DNA of 64,000 bases from Lachnospiraceae bacterium JC7 (GCA_000513555.1 ALYD01000015.1:1-64000), one strand, 5' to 3'. Positions 1 to 8,830 are shown, counted from the first letter of the stretch. The notes: generated from the letters alone by a model not told the origin. Made by a program: numbers and translations.

Positions 1-107
1 ACTCTCTAACAACTACACTTTTATGGTACTAAAAAGAACCTCTCTTTCTGAATTTGAGGAACATCCTGTGCCGCTTAAATTCTTTAAAAGGTTCTTTTCG
101 AATTATG

Positions 108-147
108 TTTTACCCCACTTTTTTAACCATTTTACCCCACTTTTTTA
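108..147 (-). promoter_or_regulatory. MraZ-box-like direct repeats, probable leader of an mraZ/dcw cluster
   Basis: An 18-base sequence occurs twice (108-125 and 130-147), 22 bp apart. Read on the minus strand the region contains TGGGG, TGGTT and TGGGG pentamers spaced 10 and 12 bp apart inside AAAGTGGGGTAAA-like units. MraZ, the first protein of the division and cell-wall (dcw) cluster, binds TGGGN pentamers at about 10-bp spacing upstream of its own gene; in Firmicutes the unit reads AAAGTGG. The methyltransferase upstream ends at 256, and the mraZ gene itself would lie left of base 1. Repeats are seen; the MraZ assignment is inference. Confidence 0.6.
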
Positions 148-159
148 TACAAAAAAGTG

Positions 160-168
160 TTTATACCA
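160..168 (-). promoter_or_regulatory. Candidate extended -10 promoter (leftward, toward base 1)
   Basis: Minus strand reads TGGTATAAA, an extended -10 element, lying between the phased TGCAT repeats and the MraZ-like boxes. A second TATAAA occurs at 144-149 at the edge of the boxes. This places the boxes at or just after the transcription start, as expected for an autorepressed mraZ promoter. No strong -35 element is seen. Confidence 0.35.
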
Positions 169-177
169 TGAACTTTC

Positions 178-212
178 TGCATAAACATGCATTAACCTGC
201 ATATAGATGCAC
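178..212. repeat. Helically phased TGCAT repeats
   Basis: TGCAT starts at 178, 188 and 198, and TGCAC at 208, so the unit repeats with an exact 10-bp period. The repeats sit immediately upstream (for leftward transcription) of the candidate promoter. The period puts all copies on one face of the helix, suggesting cooperative protein binding or intrinsic bending. The binding protein is unknown. Confidence 0.6.
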
Positions 213-227
213 TCAATTCAAAACGGT

Positions 228-250
228 CAAAAAGCCTCCGGAGCCTTGAT
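228..250 (-). terminator. Probable terminator of the THUMP methyltransferase gene
   Basis: On the minus strand a short hairpin (AAG-CTCCGGAG-CTT with one G-G mismatch, 232-247) is followed by a T run. It lies just after the stop codon at 256. Short and imperfect, so only moderately convincing. Confidence 0.45.
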
Positions 251-255
251 TTTAC

Positions 256-1449
256 TTACTTTTTTCCAAAATCGTGCGGCTTGTTTTCATTAGCCATACG
301 ATTAGTATATGAATAGAAGTAGGTCTTCATCATACCATTATATATCTTACGGTTCTTGTCAGCCTTTCCGAGGTACTTCTGTGAATCCTCCCAGGCTGTG
401 ATCACATGCATAGCCCAGCTGTCGAGACTCTGATAAGCCTCCTTGAGCTCTGTGTAGAGCATCGGAAGATTTCTCTTGTCCTCGATACGCTCGCCGTAAG
501 GAGGGTTGCTGATGATATATCCGAACTTTCCGCTGTGGGAGAAGTTTGCAACATCACGAACCTGAAGGTGGATGATCTTGTCAACGCCTGCGCGCTCAGC
601 ATTCTCTCTTGCAACAGGGATAACATCAGGGTTAATGTCATAGCCCTGGATGTCTATCTTCTTTCCGGACTTCGTCATACCTGTCTCAAGAAGCTCTGTG
701 TCCACCATCTCATTTGCCTCGTCGAGAGCATTGTACCATACCTTCTTGTCGATGAAGTTGGTCCATGTCTCTGAAACGAAGGCTCTGTCCATTCCCGGAG
801 CGATGTTTGCAGCCATCATGGCAGCCTCGATGATAAATGTTCCTGATCCGCACATAGGATCAACGAGAGCATGCTCCTTAGTCCAGCCTGACTGCATGAT
901 GAGGGCTGCTGCCAATGTCTCTGTGATAGGTGCGAGACCCTGCTTCAGACGATAACCTCTCTTGTGAAGAGACTCTCCTGAAGTATCGAGACATACTGTA
1001 AACTCATCCTTGTATGCGAACACTCTGATAGGATACTTGGCACCGTGCTCCTCGAAGTTTGTGATTCCGAAGTACTCTCCCAGTCTCTTTACCATGGCCT
1101 TTTTCATGATGGACTGGATGTCTCTTGTGGAGAAGAGCTTTGACTTTACAGAGCTTGCCTTGGTTACCCAGAAGCTTCCGTCCTTTGGAATGTACTCTTC
1201 CCATGGAAGTGCCTTTGTAGCCTGGAAAAGCTCTTCCCAGGTCTCAGCCTTGAAGGAGCCAACCTTGAGAAGGATACGCTCAGGTGTACGCATGAAGATA
1301 TTGGCACGGGCTATCGCGTCCGCATCGCCGATAAAGCCTACACGTCCGTCTGTAACCGTGGTAATGTCATAACCCAGATCTATAATTTCTTTTTTTGTAA
1401 CTGCTTCAAGTCCAAAATGACATGGTGCAACAAGTTCAAATGTTTTCAT
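256..1449 (-). CDS. THUMP-domain RNA guanine-N2 methyltransferase (RlmL/YpsC type)
   Basis: A 397-residue SAM-dependent RNA methyltransferase. The N-terminal 160 residues resemble the ferredoxin-like/THUMP RNA-binding part of the RlmL/YpsC family; the Rossmann domain carries the SAM-binding motif DPMCGSGTFIIEAA near residue 200 and the catalytic SNPPYGER motif near 315, the N-P-P-Y signature of enzymes that methylate exocyclic amino groups. Length matches Bacillus YpsC, which equals the N-terminal half of E. coli RlmL and lacks the second (RlmK) domain, so 23S rRNA m2G formation is the likely activity. The gene stands alone between terminators, followed by the presumed mraZ leader. Family assignment is firm; the exact rRNA site is inferred. 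Confidence 0.85.
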   Translation of the reverse strand: MKTFELVAPCHFGLEAVTKKEIIDLGYDITTVTDGRVGFIGDADAIARANIFMRTPERILLKVGSFKAETWEELFQATKALPWEEYIPKDGSFWVTKASSVKSKLFSTRDIQSIMKKAMVKRLGEYFGITNFEEHGAKYPIRVFAYKDEFTVCLDTSGESLHKRGYRLKQGLAPITETLAAALIMQSGWTKEHALVDPMCGSGTFIIEAAMMAANIAPGMDRAFVSETWTNFIDKKVWYNALDEANEMVDTELLETGMTKSGKKIDIQGYDINPDVIPVARENAERAGVDKIIHLQVRDVANFSHSGKFGYIISNPPYGERIEDKRNLPMLYTELKEAYQSLDSWAMHVITAWEDSQKYLGKADKNRKIYNGMMKTYFYSYTNRMANENKPHDFGKK

Positions 1450-1578
1450 TTATTTCTCCATTCCTGCATCATAGAGTGTGTGGAATATCCTCTCACTCTC
1501 AGAGCATCATAAAAATTGTGTCAATGCCTTTCAAATGTACATTCGTGCAGGCATGATGTCCATCTGAAAGCCTTATCG

Positions 1579-1629
1579 TAAAAAAACGGATCCGAAGGCC
1601 CGGAATAAATCCTCGGCACTTCAGACCCG
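1579..1629 (-). terminator. Rho-independent terminator of the DUF1700-like gene
   Basis: Minus-strand hairpin with an 11-bp stem (1619-1629 with 1587-1597, two G-U pairs) followed by seven T. It lies ten bases after the stop codon at 1639. Confidence 0.8.
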
Positions 1630-1638
1630 TATCTGTCA

Positions 1639-2307
1639 CTAACCCATAAAACGGTATAATACCCAGGCGATAACTCCTGCTACCAGCATCGGTCCAAGGT
1701 ATGGAGCGATGAAATAAAGTATGCCGCCTATAATATTTACAAGTAATTCAAGAATAAGGAAGAAGATGATCATAAATATGAGACAGCCCCAGCCACTTGT
1801 GGTGAAGACATGTCCATAATTCTTTTTGCCATCCTGCGTGCGAGAACTATTATCGCCAAAAAAGCTGTTGAAACCGGAACGTCCGTTGTCATTTCTGACA
1901 CCGTCTTCTGAAAAGCTTTCCTGTTCATGACGACTTTCATTTTCATAATTCTGATTCGGTGTTTCCGAATCTTTTTGTGTTTCATATGCTCTTTCCTGAG
2001 CATTTCCGTATGCATGTGAACGTTCATAGTCAAATGCATCAGAATAAGGTTCTGTGTCTATAGTTCCTCTGATTTCTTCATCCTGACTTGCTACAGGATC
2101 GCCTGCAGCTTCTGCAGTGTCGATAATGGTCTTAGCCAGAAGTCTCGGGGAACCAAGCTCTGCCACTACTTCAGCTTCACTTCTGCCCTTCTGAACTTCA
2201 CCGCTTATATAGTTGTCATAATATGCAAGCTGATCAAAAATCAACTGATCTGAGACCATGAGCTTCAGCTGTACGGTTAGATCATGGAGGAATTGTTCTT
2301 TTGTCAC
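1639..2307 (-). CDS. DUF1700-like (HAAS) membrane protein
   Basis: About 222 residues. The N-terminus (TKEQFLHDL ... YYDNYISG ... EAEVVAELGSPRLLAK) matches the helical HAAS/DUF1700 pattern found in small Firmicutes membrane proteins often paired with PadR regulators or sigma/anti-sigma genes. A long polar, Glu/Asn/Ser-rich linker (about residues 75-165) follows, then a hydrophobic C-terminus with probably two membrane segments. I place the start at a GTG (2305-2307): GAGAGGGG lies seven bases upstream, whereas the ATG 30 bases earlier has no ribosome-binding site. No PadR partner is adjacent. Function unknown; probably membrane-associated regulation or envelope. Confidence 0.7.
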   Translation of the reverse strand: MTKEQFLHDLTVQLKLMVSDQLIFDQLAYYDNYISGEVQKGRSEAEVVAELGSPRLLAKTIIDTAEAAGDPVASQDEEIRGTIDTEPYSDAFDYERSHAYGNAQERAYETQKDSETPNQNYENESRHEQESFSEDGVRNDNGRSGFNSFFGDNSSRTQDGKKNYGHVFTTSGWGCLIFMIIFFLILELLVNIIGGILYFIAPYLGPMLVAGVIAWVLYRFMG

Positions 2308-2351
2308 GTAAGTACCCCTCTCTTGAGTATTAGTCATTAGATAGAATAAAC

Positions 2352-2382
2352 CGAGACCTGCATACTATGCAAGTCTCGGTGG
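2352..2382 (-). terminator. Terminator-like hairpin downstream of aspS
   Basis: ACCGAGAC...GTCTCGGT forms a 15-bp stem with a one-base loop on the minus strand (one G-U pair), followed by TTTATTC. It lies 115 bases after the aspS stop and 45 bases before the next gene. The minus strand pairs better (G-U rather than C-A), fitting leftward transcription. Confidence 0.6.
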
Positions 2383-2495
2383 CAAAATTCAGATAAAATT
2401 CACAATGAATTCCGGAAACACGACGATGCATATCCGGAAACATTGGCATAATACAGAACGAAATACCTTAGGGAAACGCAGATCAAAGTGTTTCC

Positions 2496-4310
2496 TTAGT
2501 TCTCCTCGCCTGCAGGTTCCTCATCAGGAACTACTGCGATTCCGAGGTCAACGAGCTGCTGCTCGTCAAATACAGGCGCCGGTGCCTCCATCATAGGATC
2601 TGAACCATCCTTAACCTTAGGGAAGGCGATAACATCACGGATAGTATCTGATCCAACCATCCACATGGCGAGACGGTCAAGACCGTATGCGAGACCTGCG
2701 TGAGGCGGAACACCGTACTTGAATGCCTGCATAAGGAATCCAAACTGCTCCGACGCCTTCTCAGGTGTGAAGCCAAGCTTCTCAAGCATCTTCTCCTGAA
2801 CATCAGCCTGGTGAATACGAACAGAACCGCCTCCCAGCTCAGTACCGTTGAGAACGATATCATAAGCCTTGGCACGTACTGCACCCTGATCTGTATCAAC
2901 AAGAGGAAGATCCTCATCCATAGGCATAGTGAACGGATGGTGCATTGCCTGGAATCTGTCAAGCTCCTCTGACCACTCGAACATAGGGAACTCTGTAACC
3001 CAGAGGAACTTCCATGCTGTACGGTCGATGAGGTCGAGATCTGAACCAAGCTCGAGACGAAGTGCACCGAGGGAATTCCATACGGTTGTCTTCTTTGTAT
3101 CGGATACGAACAAAAGAAGGTCGCCTGCCTGTCCGCCCATAGCCGAAACGAGCGCCTTAAGCTCCTCTTCTGTCATGAACTTTGCAAATGATGACTTGTA
3201 TGTGCCATCCTCATTTATCGCGAGGTAAGCAAGACCCTTTGAACCGTAGCCCTTAACAAACTCAGTGTACTTGTCGATCTGCTTACGAGGCATCTTGGCC
3301 TGTCCCTTTACATTGAGACCCTTGATAACTCCGCCTTCCTTCGCACAGTTTGCAAATACGGAGAAACCGCAGTCCTTGACAACCTCGGTAACATCCTGAA
3401 GGAGCATGTCGAAACGCATATCAGGCTTATCTGAACCGTAGTTGTTCATGGCGTCTATCCACTTCATACGACGGATAGGAAGCTCGATATCTACATTACA
3501 GATCTCCTTGAAAATATACTTAAGGAGTCTCTCGTTTACTTCGATAACATCATCAACATCTACAAAAGAAAGCTCCATATCCACCTGTGTGAACTCAGGC
3601 TGACGATCAGCACGGAGATCCTCGTCACGATAGCATCTTGCAAGCTGGAAGTAACGGTCGAAACCGGATACCATGAGAAGCTGCTTGAGAAGCTGAGGTG
3701 ACTGTGGCAGTGCATAGAAAGAACCATGGTGCATACGTGAAGGTACGAGGAAGTCTCTTGCACCCTCAGGTGTTGACTTGATAAGTGTAGGTGTCTCGAT
3801 CTCAAGGAAACCGTTATCCATCATGAACTTACGGATGAGGAAAGCAAGCTTTGCTCTTGTCATGATACGCTGAGCCAGCTCAGGACGACGGAGATCCAGG
3901 TATCTGTACTTAAGACGTACATTCTCATTTGTTGCGATACCGTCTTCGATCGGGAATGGCGGAGTCTCAGACTCGGCAAGGATACGAAGTGATCTTGCTG
4001 AGATCTCGATGGCACCGGTCTTCATGTCCTTGTTGGCATCCTTACCACGGGAACGAACGATACCTGTAACTGCGATAACAAACTCTGAACGAAGCTTTGC
4101 AGCCTTCTCGAATACCTCGCTTCCGCAATCAGCCTCTTCAAAAATTATCTGTAAAACACCGGAACGATCACGAAGATCTGTGAAGATAAGACCACCCTTG
4201 TTTCTGGACTTCTGAACCCAGCCCATCATGGTCACTTCTTTTCCGATAAATGATTCATCAAGTTCTGTACATCTGCATGTTCTGTGCAGACCTTTCATTG
4301 ACTCTGCCAT
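2496..4310 (-). CDS. aspS: Aspartyl-tRNA synthetase
   Basis: Charges tRNA-Asp with aspartate in the cytoplasm. 604 residues, the normal size for bacterial AspRS: N-terminal OB-fold anticodon-binding domain (about residues 1-110), class II catalytic core with motif 2 around CYRDEDLRADRQPEF, an inserted GAD domain (about 290-420) and motif 3 GLAYGLDRLAMWMVG near the C-terminus. Start ATG at 4310 is preceded by AGAGG eight bases upstream. The gene follows hisS by 25 bases and is surely co-transcribed, the usual Firmicutes hisS-aspS pair. No GatCAB genes are visible, so whether it is discriminating cannot be judged. Confidence 0.97.
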   Translation of the reverse strand: MAESMKGLHRTCRCTELDESFIGKEVTMMGWVQKSRNKGGLIFTDLRDRSGVLQIIFEEADCGSEVFEKAAKLRSEFVIAVTGIVRSRGKDANKDMKTGAIEISARSLRILAESETPPFPIEDGIATNENVRLKYRYLDLRRPELAQRIMTRAKLAFLIRKFMMDNGFLEIETPTLIKSTPEGARDFLVPSRMHHGSFYALPQSPQLLKQLLMVSGFDRYFQLARCYRDEDLRADRQPEFTQVDMELSFVDVDDVIEVNERLLKYIFKEICNVDIELPIRRMKWIDAMNNYGSDKPDMRFDMLLQDVTEVVKDCGFSVFANCAKEGGVIKGLNVKGQAKMPRKQIDKYTEFVKGYGSKGLAYLAINEDGTYKSSFAKFMTEEELKALVSAMGGQAGDLLLFVSDTKKTTVWNSLGALRLELGSDLDLIDRTAWKFLWVTEFPMFEWSEELDRFQAMHHPFTMPMDEDLPLVDTDQGAVRAKAYDIVLNGTELGGGSVRIHQADVQEKMLEKLGFTPEKASEQFGFLMQAFKYGVPPHAGLAYGLDRLAMWMVGSDTIRDVIAFPKVKDGSDPMMEAPAPVFDEQQLVDLGIAVVPDEEPAGEEN

Positions 4311-4335
4311 AAGAAATACCTCTTAATATATATGA

Positions 4336-5607
4336 TTAATTCAAAGCGTCCTGATAGAACTCTCTGAACTCTGTGTAACCTTCTTCTGTGAGCTGCTCCT
4401 TCTGGAACTTCTTGTTCTTGTTCATACGTGATACGAGAACAGTCTCACCCTTGAGACGAAGTGCCATGGCCTCGTTAAGAGCCTCTGATGTCTTATCGGC
4501 ATCAAGATTCTTATCAAGAAGGAATGCTATCTTCTTTCCTTCACCCGGAACCTTTTCATCAGCATCCAGCATGATGGTGATGATACGCTCGAAACCGATG
4601 GAGAAGCCAACCGCAGGAGTATCCTGTCCTGTAAACTTTCCAACCATCTTATCGTATCTTCCGCCGCCGCCTACTGAACCGCTGAAGCCCTCTGCACGGA
4701 TCTCGAAGATAGGACCTGTATAGTAGCCCATACCACGTACAAGAGTAGGATCGAACTCAACATTTACCTTAACGCTGTCTACCTTTGCAACAGCCTCTAC
4801 GATCTCTGCAAGATTCCTTGTAACTCTCTCAGGAAGAACTTCCTTAAGCTTCTCTCCTAATGAGCGTATATCCTGAGCCTTTGTGCCGATACCAGCGAGA
4901 AGCTCCTGATATTTATCGATAACAGCTTCCTCGTATCCAAGAGAAAGGAGTTCTTCCTTTACACCCTCGTTTCCGATCTTGTCCGCCTTATCAAGGCTTA
5001 TACATACCTTCTCGAAATCCTCTTCAGGGAAGCCTGCATAGGCCTGCATGCCGCGAAGGATCTCACGGTCGTTGATGACGATCTTGAAGTTATACTTCTC
5101 ACCGAAACCTATACGGTTAAGCAGTGTTGAGATGGCGAGGATAAGTTCGATCTCGGAAACATTGGAACCATCACCGAAGATATCTATATCACACTGCACG
5201 AACTCTCTGAAACGTCCCTTCTGTGGACGGTCTGCTCTGAATACAGGGCCGATCTGAAGTGCCTTGAAGGGGCTTGGGAGCTGTGCCTGATTCTGGGAAT
5301 AAAAACGGCTTAAAGGCAAAGTGAGGTCATATCTCAGTCCTGAATCACTGAGGTCATCGAGGCTGCCGTTCTGATATGCAGATTCCAGCTTATCACCACG
5401 CTTCATAACCTTGAATATAAGCTTCTCATTATCACCGCCCTGCTTGCTGAGGAGGTTCTCGATATGCTCAACCACCGGAGTTTCGATCTCTGTAAAACCA
5501 AACTCACGATATGTCTTTCTGATCTCGCTGAGAACATACTGTCTGAGCTCCATTTCACGAGGGAGAATGTCCTTCATTCCTGTGACAGGTTTCTTCTTTA
5601 ATGCCAT
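4336..5607 (-). CDS. hisS: Histidyl-tRNA synthetase
   Basis: Charges tRNA-His. 423 residues, class II: N-terminal catalytic core beginning with the MKDILP motif (residues 11-16), REFVQCDIDIFG around residue 135, the histidine-specific VRGMGYYTGPIFE motif near 290, glycine-rich SVGGGGRYD and motif 3 TPAVGFSIGFERI, then a C-terminal anticodon-binding domain. First gene of the hisS-aspS operon, with its own good promoter 38 bases upstream of the start codon. The short leader has no T-box, which is unusual because hisS in Firmicutes is often T-box controlled. Confidence 0.97.
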   Translation of the reverse strand: MALKKKPVTGMKDILPREMELRQYVLSEIRKTYREFGFTEIETPVVEHIENLLSKQGGDNEKLIFKVMKRGDKLESAYQNGSLDDLSDSGLRYDLTLPLSRFYSQNQAQLPSPFKALQIGPVFRADRPQKGRFREFVQCDIDIFGDGSNVSEIELILAISTLLNRIGFGEKYNFKIVINDREILRGMQAYAGFPEEDFEKVCISLDKADKIGNEGVKEELLSLGYEEAVIDKYQELLAGIGTKAQDIRSLGEKLKEVLPERVTRNLAEIVEAVAKVDSVKVNVEFDPTLVRGMGYYTGPIFEIRAEGFSGSVGGGGRYDKMVGKFTGQDTPAVGFSIGFERIITIMLDADEKVPGEGKKIAFLLDKNLDADKTSEALNEAMALRLKGETVLVSRMNKNKKFQKEQLTEEGYTEFREFYQDALN

Positions 5608-5644
5608 CTTTTATACCTCTAAAAATAAATTTACACGGTTGATT

Positions 5645-5673
5645 ATTATAACAATATTCCATAGCGACTTCAA
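5645..5673 (-). promoter_or_regulatory. hisS-aspS promoter
   Basis: Minus strand: TTGAAG (5668-5673), 17-base spacer, perfect TATAAT (5645-5650). Predicted transcription start near 5638 gives a leader of about 30 bases, too short for a T-box or attenuator. Confidence 0.75.
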
Positions 5674-5766
5674 GACCTCCGCATATGAGTTTTGACCCAT
5701 TTACTCAGGTCTTTAAGTGATTATCTCATCCTGAAAAAACTGAGCATCCTCAGCTTACACGATACT

Positions 5767-5800
5767 GAAAAAAATCGAGCAGGAGATTTTCCTGCTCGAT
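5767..5800 (-). terminator. Terminator of the TRAP-cyclase-PanE unit
   Basis: Perfect 11-bp stem ATCGAGCAGGA/TCCTGCTCGAT with a five-base loop followed by six T on the minus strand. It lies 70 bases downstream of the PanE-like stop codon. Confidence 0.9.
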
Positions 5801-5869
5801 GTATGATTCAACTATGTTTTTATAAAAAATGCCGTTAATGTTTTCTGACGGGATCACTATCCTGTCTTT

Positions 5870-6781
5870 TCAGGATCTGTTTTCCATGGAATGTACCATG
5901 TGAACCAGAAACTCATGACACGGAACAGAAACTCCGGCTTTTTTTGCAGCTCTTATAACAGAACCGCTGATGGTATCAACCTCGGTTTTTCGTCCTTTTC
6001 CAAGGTCTGCACATATGGAGGTTATTCCTTCGGGAACATTTTCAGATGTCTTTTTCACCTTTTCAAGAAGCTCCTTTTCATCTGCTGAAAGTCCCAGTGC
6101 ATGAGCTGTTTCAACCGCTTCATGTAGAAGCATCCCTGCCATGGCAAAGGCATGCTCATCTGAGGCAATATATCCCATCTTCACCTGAAGGACAGCTGTC
6201 ACTGCACTTAAGGATATATTGGTGAAGAGCTTGTTCCAGATAAGCTGCTGGATATTTTCATGGAGCTTCATCTTGAATCCGCAGCTGTCAAAAATTTCCT
6301 TGATTTTAGGAAGTATACCTGTTTTATCCTCGGTTATCATGCCGAGATTTGTGTTTCCTTCTCCTCCATGCCGTACATGTGCCGTTCCCAGTACTGTTCC
6401 CTGATCCTCTGTTGTACCGATGAGAATATGCTCCTTATCCACAAATTCCGCCAGGATATCCTCATGACCTGAACCGTTTTGAAGGGTCATGACATAGGTG
6501 TCCGGACCTATGAGACATTTATTGCCGGATAATGCTGCTCTTGAGAAAAGTGCCTTTACAAAAAGGATGATGAGATCCATTTCACCAAGACCGGAGGTGT
6601 CGACCACTGCCTTCGGGTGATAGATATTCTGCTTTCCATCCTCCTCAAGGATCAGCCCCTTTTCATTGATGATATCCACCACAGTCTGGTTTGTATCCAC
6701 AAGGTACACTTCATTTTTGAGAGAAAGATGTCCTCCATAGATAGAGCCCATTGCACCTGCACCGATAACCGCTATCTTCAT
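5870..6781 (-). CDS. PanE/ApbA-family 2-dehydropantoate 2-reductase (ketopantoate reductase fold)
   Basis: About 303 residues, typical for the family. The N-terminal NADP-binding Rossmann fold has the GAGAMGSIYGG loop at residues 7-17; LIWNKLFTNISLSAVTA near residue 185 carries the conserved Lys and Asn of the family active site, and the C-terminal helical domain is complete. The start chosen (6781) gives the family's usual MKIAVIGAGAMG and has GGAG six bases upstream; an ATG 12 bases earlier is weaker. The gene is last in a run with a cyclase-family hydrolase and a TRAP transporter rather than with panB/panC, so it may reduce another 2-oxo acid. Fold certain, substrate not. Confidence 0.8.
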   Translation of the reverse strand: MKIAVIGAGAMGSIYGGHLSLKNEVYLVDTNQTVVDIINEKGLILEEDGKQNIYHPKAVVDTSGLGEMDLIILFVKALFSRAALSGNKCLIGPDTYVMTLQNGSGHEDILAEFVDKEHILIGTTEDQGTVLGTAHVRHGGEGNTNLGMITEDKTGILPKIKEIFDSCGFKMKLHENIQQLIWNKLFTNISLSAVTAVLQVKMGYIASDEHAFAMAGMLLHEAVETAHALGLSADEKELLEKVKKTSENVPEGITSICADLGKGRKTEVDTISGSVIRAAKKAGVSVPCHEFLVHMVHSMENRS

Positions 6782-6819
6782 TTCATTCTCCATTCTGCCG
6801 GATCTTCCGACATATCTAA

Positions 6820-7509
6820 TTATGAAAACTCAGCCATACCCTCGATCGCATAAGCATGAACCGGGCTTGAATCCAGGCCGATGATGGGAAGCGGTGCAAA
6901 AGAAATGAAAAATACATCCTTCCTGAGTTCCTCAAGATTCTTCAATACTTCGATAAATACAATGTTTTCAGCCAAAAGAATATCGTGGAAAGGCTTTACG
7001 TCTTCGTTGCAGTTCTCTATGGATACTCCGTCACCGAATCCCACTGCCTTTACCTTTTTCTCCTTGAACCATTCGGCAGTTTCCGCATTTACGAAAAGTC
7101 TCTTATCCTTCTCTGTATTTGTGTCAGGTGTGAAAGGGTTGAGCTTATATGATGAATCGATGATCACTATATCGCCTTCTCTTACCTTGGATGCCTCTCT
7201 GTCGAGATCCTCTTTTGTTATATGGGAATTCGGCTTACAGCTCTCCTTAAAATCCACATATACTCCTCTGCCTGCAAATGTTGTAAGAGGAACCTCTGTC
7301 ACATCCGGCCAGTTCTCATCATGATGATACGGGCACTCTGCATGGGTTCCGAGGTGACTCATGATATCAAAATTTGTATGGAAATCAGGAATGGGTCCGC
7401 CTGTATTGAAACGATGGAGTTCACATCTTCTTGACTCAGTCGCAGGATCTATAATTTTCGAAAGATCCACCATTCTCATGCCGTTTCCAAAATCATATAC
7501 TGTCTGCAT
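6820..7509 (-). CDS. Cyclase/KynB-family metal-dependent hydrolase
   Basis: 229 residues. The motif HLGTHAECPYHH near residue 52 matches the metal-binding HxGTHxDxPxH signature of the cyclase family (kynurenine formamidase KynB, isatin hydrolase, polyketide-cyclase-like hydrolases), with Glu in place of the usual Asp. The KynB-type start MVDLSKIIDP is also present. Members hydrolyse amides or cyclic amides and lactones of small organic acids using Mn or Zn. It lies 31 bases after dctM and 38 bases before the PanE-like gene, so it probably acts on, or produces, the acid carried by the TRAP transporter. Family call good; substrate unknown. Confidence 0.75.
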   Translation of the reverse strand: MQTVYDFGNGMRMVDLSKIIDPATESRRCELHRFNTGGPIPDFHTNFDIMSHLGTHAECPYHHDENWPDVTEVPLTTFAGRGVYVDFKESCKPNSHITKEDLDREASKVREGDIVIIDSSYKLNPFTPDTNTEKDKRLFVNAETAEWFKEKKVKAVGFGDGVSIENCNEDVKPFHDILLAENIVFIEVLKNLEELRKDVFFISFAPLPIIGLDSSPVHAYAIEGMAEFS

Positions 7510-7540
7510 AATTCATATCCTTTCTTTGTTTAAACAATAA

Positions 7541-8830
7541 TCAGAACATTCCCGGGAACAGTGTAGCCGGAATTATGAGCCATACATCAGGGAACAGAAG
7601 CATCAGCAGTAAAACCGCAAGTGAAGAAAGGAAGTACGGAAGTGTTCCGTAGAAGCCCTCTTCTATACTTATTCCGCTGATACTGGATGCCAGAAGCAGA
7701 CATAGTCCGTATGGCGGAGTTACCAGACCAAGAGCAAGTGTAACGATGATGATAAGGCCGAGGATGATAGGGCTTATTCCCAAAGCTACAGCTGAAGGTA
7801 AAATAATAGGGACAAAGAGTATCATTGCAGGTACAGCATCCATAAAGGTTCCTACGAAAAGGAAGAACAACACTACCACAACAAGGAAGATCAGTCTTCC
7901 TCCCGGAAGTGATGTAAAGAATCCCTGTACCAGAACATTTAATCTGTAGTAACTGAGAAGCTCACCAAGAGAATTTGCTGTTGCAAGTGCGAACAGTGAA
8001 AGTGATGCCATCTTCATGGTCTCGATAAGGATATGAGGCAGGCGGCTGATCTTTATGGAATGATAGAAAAAGATACCTACAAGAAGTGCATACATACATG
8101 CAAATGCTGCTGACTCGGTAGGTGTGAAGAGTCCTGACACGATACCACCGATAAGTATGATAGGTGTGAGCAGTGCAGGCATGGATACAAAGGTGTGTTT
8201 CAATGCAATATTGAGAGGTACTCGCTCACTCTGCGGGAAATTCTTTTTCTTTGAATAAGCCTTTACCACCAGCATCTGTGCAACTCCGAGAAGTATTCCC
8301 GGAACTATTCCAGACATGAACAGTGCTCCTGTGGAGGTGTTTGATATACCTGCATATACTACCATGGTGATACTCGGAGGGATGATGGATCCAAGTGTTG
8401 ATGAAGCAGCTGTGACACCTACGGATGTTCCCTTGTCATAACCCTGCTTTTCCATGGATGGAATGAAGATCTTACCTACTCCTGATGTATCAGCCTGGGA
8501 AGAACCTGAAATTCCCGCAAATACCATTGATACGAGAACATTGGCATAAGCAAGTCCACCCTTAAAGTGACCTACCAGATCGCAGATACACTCGATAAGC
8601 TTTTCTGTGATACCTCCCTCATTCATGAGATTGGCTGCAAGTATGAAAAGCGGTACTGCCAATAGTGTGAAACTGTTGAGTCCGTTGAACATCTTTGTGA
8701 ACACAACTGTATTCGGAATATCAGGCATACATGCGATACCTGTAAAGGAAACCACTCCAAGGGCAAAGGAAATAGGCACCCCGATGGCCACAAAAAAAAC
8801 GAACATAAATACAAGAAATGCACCTAACAT
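7541..8830 (-). CDS. dctM: TRAP transporter large permease, DctM subunit
   Basis: 429 residues, almost wholly hydrophobic, about 12 membrane segments as in the DctM/SiaM family. It begins with the typical MLGAFLVFMFVFFVAIGVPISFALG and contains the conserved SGSSQADTSGVGKIFIPSM and PPSITMVVYAG regions. DctM moves a carboxylate substrate with sodium or protons using the binding protein DctP. Its ATG overlaps the dctQ stop by one base (TGATG), showing translational coupling. Confidence 0.92.
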   Translation of the reverse strand: MLGAFLVFMFVFFVAIGVPISFALGVVSFTGIACMPDIPNTVVFTKMFNGLNSFTLLAVPLFILAANLMNEGGITEKLIECICDLVGHFKGGLAYANVLVSMVFAGISGSSQADTSGVGKIFIPSMEKQGYDKGTSVGVTAASSTLGSIIPPSITMVVYAGISNTSTGALFMSGIVPGILLGVAQMLVVKAYSKKKNFPQSERVPLNIALKHTFVSMPALLTPIILIGGIVSGLFTPTESAAFACMYALLVGIFFYHSIKISRLPHILIETMKMASLSLFALATANSLGELLSYYRLNVLVQGFFTSLPGGRLIFLVVVVLFFLFVGTFMDAVPAMILFVPIILPSAVALGISPIILGLIIIVTLALGLVTPPYGLCLLLASSISGISIEEGFYGTLPYFLSSLAVLLLMLLFPDVWLIIPATLFPGMF

